Assembly (NCBI GenBank): GCA_012729315.1
Contig: JAAYDI010000091.1
Coordinates: 1 to 36,575 of the forward strand
Source: Planctomycetaceae bacterium
GTDB taxonomy: Bacteria > Planctomycetota > Planctomycetia > Pirellulales > Pirellulaceae
Reading direction: 5' to 3'
DNA length: 36,575 bases
Shown in pieces: positions 34,350 to 36,575 of this stretch. The notes below the pieces were generated by a model, which was given only the letters and a program-made list of their open reading frames with translations, had not been told where the DNA came from and did no database searches. The stretch's first letter is position 1; each line of letters opens with the position of its first letter. The translations under genes and the position numbers were made by a program.

Positions 34350-35654
34350 ATGGAAGAACCCAACTTTTTTGCGGCGGTACAACATCAGTTGGATGAGTTC
34401 GCCAAGATGCTGAAGTTAGACTCGGAGATTCACGCACTTCTTCGACATCCAATGCGCGAACTTCACGTGTTGTTACCGGTTCGCATGGACGACGGCTCTA
34501 CGAGAGTGTTCCAAGGATTCAGAATTCAACACAATGATGCGAGAGGGCCGGCGAAGGGAGGAATCCGATTTCATCCCCATGAAAGTGTAGATACCATTCG
34601 AGCACTCTCAATGCTGATGACATGGAAATGCGCCTTGGCCGACCTGCCGTTGGGGGGGGCGAAGGGAGGGGTCATTGTTGATCCTGCTACTCTGTCAGAA
34701 GGTGAGAAGGAAAGACTCTGTCGCTGCTGGATCAGAGAGGCATGGAAGAACATCGGGCATTTGGTGGACATTCCTGCGCCCGACGTTGGGACAACTCCCC
34801 AGATGATGGGCTGGATGATGGACGAGTACATCAAACTAAGGGGGGAATTCTACCCGGGAGTGGTGACCGGTAAGCCGCTAGGTATTGGTGGTTCACTCGG
34901 GCGAAAGGAGGCAACTGGATTTGGTGCGATCATTACTGTGCGGGAGGCTCTCAAGCATCTCCGTCTTGATCCGAAAGAATGCCGCGCCTCAATCATGGGG
35001 TTTGGAAATGTCGCCCAGTATGTAGCCATCAATTTCGTAAAAACTGGTGGCAAGGTTATGGGTGTGTCTTACTGGAACAGGAATGACAGGAAATCTTACA
35101 CGATAACCAAACGTGATGGGATTGACCCCTGTTTTCTCCAGTCGATTACTGACCAGTATGGGAGTATTGACAACAAGAAGGCACTCTCTAACGGGTATCA
35201 GGTAGAAGATGGTGATGCGTGGCTGCTAAAAGAGGTGGAAGTTTTAGTACCTGCCGCAGTAGAGGGAGTAATAACTGGGGAGACCCTTAAGAAAATCAGC
35301 CCAAAGGTGAGAATCATCGCCGAAGCTGCTAACGGCCCAACTACGCCTGAGGCCGATGCGATACTCAGGAAAAACTCGAACATCTTCGTCATCCCGGATT
35401 TTCTCTGCAATGCTGGTGGAGTGATTTGCTCGTACTTCGAGGGCGTGCAGAATAATATGAACTACTACTGGGATGAGGAGGAAGTCAATCAGAAGATTGA
35501 GAAGACAATGGTGAATGCATTCCGGCGAGTAGTCGAAACAGCCACAGAAGAGAAGGTATACCTGCGAGACGCTGCATACATAATCGCTCTGAAACGCGTG
35601 ATAACGGCGATGAAACTTCGTGGTTGGGTAAGGTCGGATGCAGCGTTACGGTGA
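34350..35654 (+). CDS. gdhA: Glutamate dehydrogenase (Glu/Leu/Phe/Val dehydrogenase family)
   Basis: The 434-residue product has the family's dimerisation/catalytic domain with GPAKGGIRFHP and the catalytic Lys in PLGGAKGGVIVDP, the acid in DIPAPDVGTTPQMMGWM, then the Rossmann domain (ASIMGFGNVAQYVA) and the C-terminal IPDFLCNAGGVICSYFEG. It interconverts glutamate and 2-oxoglutarate plus ammonia. Length fits hexameric bacterial or archaeal-type enzymes. GGGAGGT (34336-34342) sets the start at 34350; ATG 34299 is in frame but has no such site. Base use differs from the neighbours: by hand count 34381-34440 is 28/60 G+C and 35221-35280 is 30/60, against 39/60 in 33781-33840 of the previous gene. 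AGA, AGG and ATA codons are frequent. Horizontal transfer is likely. Confidence 0.93.
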   Translation: MEEPNFFAAVQHQLDEFAKMLKLDSEIHALLRHPMRELHVLLPVRMDDGSTRVFQGFRIQHNDARGPAKGGIRFHPHESVDTIRALSMLMTWKCALADLPLGGAKGGVIVDPATLSEGEKERLCRCWIREAWKNIGHLVDIPAPDVGTTPQMMGWMMDEYIKLRGEFYPGVVTGKPLGIGGSLGRKEATGFGAIITVREALKHLRLDPKECRASIMGFGNVAQYVAINFVKTGGKVMGVSYWNRNDRKSYTITKRDGIDPCFLQSITDQYGSIDNKKALSNGYQVEDGDAWLLKEVEVLVPAAVEGVITGETLKKISPKVRIIAEAANGPTTPEADAILRKNSNIFVIPDFLCNAGGVICSYFEGVQNNMNYYWDEEEVNQKIEKTMVNAFRRVVETATEEKVYLRDAAYIIALKRVITAMKLRGWVRSDAALR

Positions 35655-35658
35655 ATAA

Positions 35659-35728
35659 ACTCCAGCGTTGCATGCGATTCCAAGTGGCGCTGTCCGAGCC
35701 CGCCACGAGCCGCACATTGCCGGCCGGG
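35659..35728. repeat. R4 repeat copy just after a stop codon
   Basis: The block matches 25251-25320 at 65 of 70 positions and starts 5 nt after the gdhA stop codon. Past its end, GGCCGGGC (35721-35728) pairs with GCCCGGCC across a short loop. Confidence 0.88.
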
Positions 35729-35782
35729 CCCCCGGATGCCCGGCCGCGGCTGTTTTCGGTCTCGGAGGCCTCCGGTTCAGCG

Positions 35783-35859
35783 CGGCGTCCGTAGCTCGAC
35801 CGGCATGTTCTAAGGCACGCGTACCCGGGGTGGCGCGGCGCGGCTTACCCCGGGCTGTG
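35783..35859. repeat. R1 repeat, short copy
   Basis: It has the family head (CGGCGTCCGTAGCTCGACCG), the CACGCGTACCCGGGG stretch and the core GCGGCTTACCCCGGGCTGTG, with a shortened hairpin (GGCGCGGCGCGGC). The GACGACAGTTCGCG tail is replaced by another palindrome. Confidence 0.7.
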
Positions 35860-35950
35860 GAGTGTAACGCCTTCGGCGTACTCAGAGGCTCGGCGTGACA
35901 TTGGCGTTTTCCCACAGCAGGGCTGTACGCGGCTCCTTTGGTGGTGTGCG

Positions 35951-35990
35951 TGGATCCCAGACAGTCATCGTGGATCCCAGACAGTCATCG
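35951..35990. repeat. Perfect 20-bp tandem duplication
   Basis: TGGATCCCAGACAGTCATCG occurs twice head to tail (35951-35970 and 35971-35990) with no mismatch, just before an R2 repeat. Confidence 0.9.
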
Positions 35991-36001
35991 TTCTCCGGCA
36001 G

Positions 36002-36070
36002 TTCTTTACCGCGAAGCGGTTACACTCCGCAGCCCAGGGTCGCTGCGCAGCAGCGCACCCTGGGTTCCGT
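36002..36070. repeat. R2 palindromic repeat, full copy
   Basis: It has the CTTTACCGCGAAGCGGTTACACTCCGCAG head shared with 5913-5984, then a hairpin with CCCAGGGT (36033-36040) pairing with ACCCTGGG (36057-36064) and an inner CGCTG/CAGCG stem, and the GTTCCGT tail. Confidence 0.8.
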
Positions 36071-36212
36071 ACCAATCTCGCATGATACGCCGAAGGCGTT
36101 TCACAAAGGGATACCAGCGATGCCACAGTCCCTCGCTCAGCTGATGTTCGTGTTCATCGAAAAGCCTCGACAGCCGAAGCAGCACGAAGGCGTGAATTCC
36201 TGGTAAGTCCAA

Positions 36213-36285
<73 letters not shown>

Positions 36286-36443
36286 AAAGCATTAAACGAA
36301 AATAGGTTACGCCTGCAACGCCGTAGCGTCAACAGGCCACTTCGTCACGTAACAGCGAGGCATCTGTCGCTGTAAGTCTAGTGTGTCGGGCTTTCGCCTC
36401 CAAAGCCCTCTTACGGAGCGTTTTCTTCGCCATGCGTAAGACC
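36286..36443. other. Leader side of the tRNA gene
   Basis: Short non-coding stretch upstream of the leftward tRNA gene. It must hold the tRNA promoter, which I could not place. CTTACG and CGTAAG near 36410 and 36435 form a small inverted repeat. Confidence 0.3.
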
Positions 36444-36575
36444 TGGGACGGTGAAAGGCTCGGTCATTCTGAGCCGGTTGTAGTGGACAAATCCATGCCA
36501 TGGATGGGCCCATTCGCATGGACTGCCTACCTCCTGCACCGTGCAGCGGTTACATCCCGCAATTGGCCGAAGGCC
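36444..36575. repeat. R3 long repeat, copy cut by the window end
   Basis: These 132 bases match 7624-7756 with one substitution (G for A in AAGGCTC) and two indels (a missing GT near 36487 and an extra G near 36536), in the same orientation. The copy is still matching when the window ends, so the element is longer than seen here. Confidence 0.9.

Larger units (their letters stand above)
35868..36102. repeat. Inverted pair of a 14-nt palindrome-like unit
   Basis: ACGCCTTCGGCGTA (35868-35881) and TACGCCGAAGGCGT (36089-36102) are exact reverse complements, and each is itself a small hairpin (ACGCC/GGCGT). They bracket a tandem pair and an R2 copy. Confidence 0.6.

Overview
The window is GC-rich bacterial chromosome. 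It carries many exported proteins (several Tat-type RR signals, several Sec signals), carbohydrate-active enzyme genes in small same-strand groups, and intergenic gaps filled with several families of palindromic repeats. This mix (Tat-exported oxidoreductase-like and propeller proteins, glycosidases without a SusC/SusD pair, dense hairpin repeats) fits a Planctomycetota-like or related PVC-type bacterium. That assignment is an inference from memory; no rRNA or ribosomal marker is present to settle it.

Layout. 1-602: a small HU-type DNA-binding protein. 1023-5791: a tight three-gene operon of a Tat lipoprotein beta-propeller, a DapA/NanA-type aldolase and a secreted protein with two alpha/beta-hydrolase domains. 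5999-7468 (minus): homospermidine synthase, flanked by repeats. 7565-8302: a repeat island. 8303-13396: a BNR/sialidase-like protein, a GH95-like glycosidase and a GH109-like Gfo/Idh/MocA protein. 13745-16678 (minus): an unusual fusion of a GH42-like barrel with a metallo-beta-lactamase-fold domain. 16931-20923: a GH78-like alpha-L-rhamnosidase and a Tat TIM-barrel protein. 20928-23675 (minus): a GH99-like/WbsX protein between two copies of one beta-sandwich module. 24276-29159: an esterase, an exported UlaG-like metallo-hydrolase, a secreted barrel protein of unknown family and a GH5-like glycosidase. From about 8 to 29 kb this reads as a carbohydrate-degradation locus whose likely substrates carry deoxy-sugars (fucose/rhamnose-like) and ester groups. 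No transporter, sulfatase or regulator is visible in it.

29524-35654 is of mixed function: a small hypothetical protein, a bifunctional kinase (uridine-kinase/FrcK-like P-loop domain fused to a PfkB sugar kinase), a sulfotransferase, a conserved hypothetical protein and a glutamate dehydrogenase whose base composition is clearly lower in GC than its neighbours. The end holds a tRNA with anticodon CAU, probably the Ile2 type, and repeats. One of these is a near-identical copy of a 133-bp block seen 29 kb upstream.

The most noteworthy items are the glycosidase/metallo-beta-lactamase fusion, the double sugar-kinase fusion, the internal start signal in the exported metallo-hydrolase gene, changed active-site motifs in the GH95-like and GH109-like proteins, the low-GC gdhA, and at least four intergenic repeat families. 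One repeat family appears to have supplied the end of a coding sequence.
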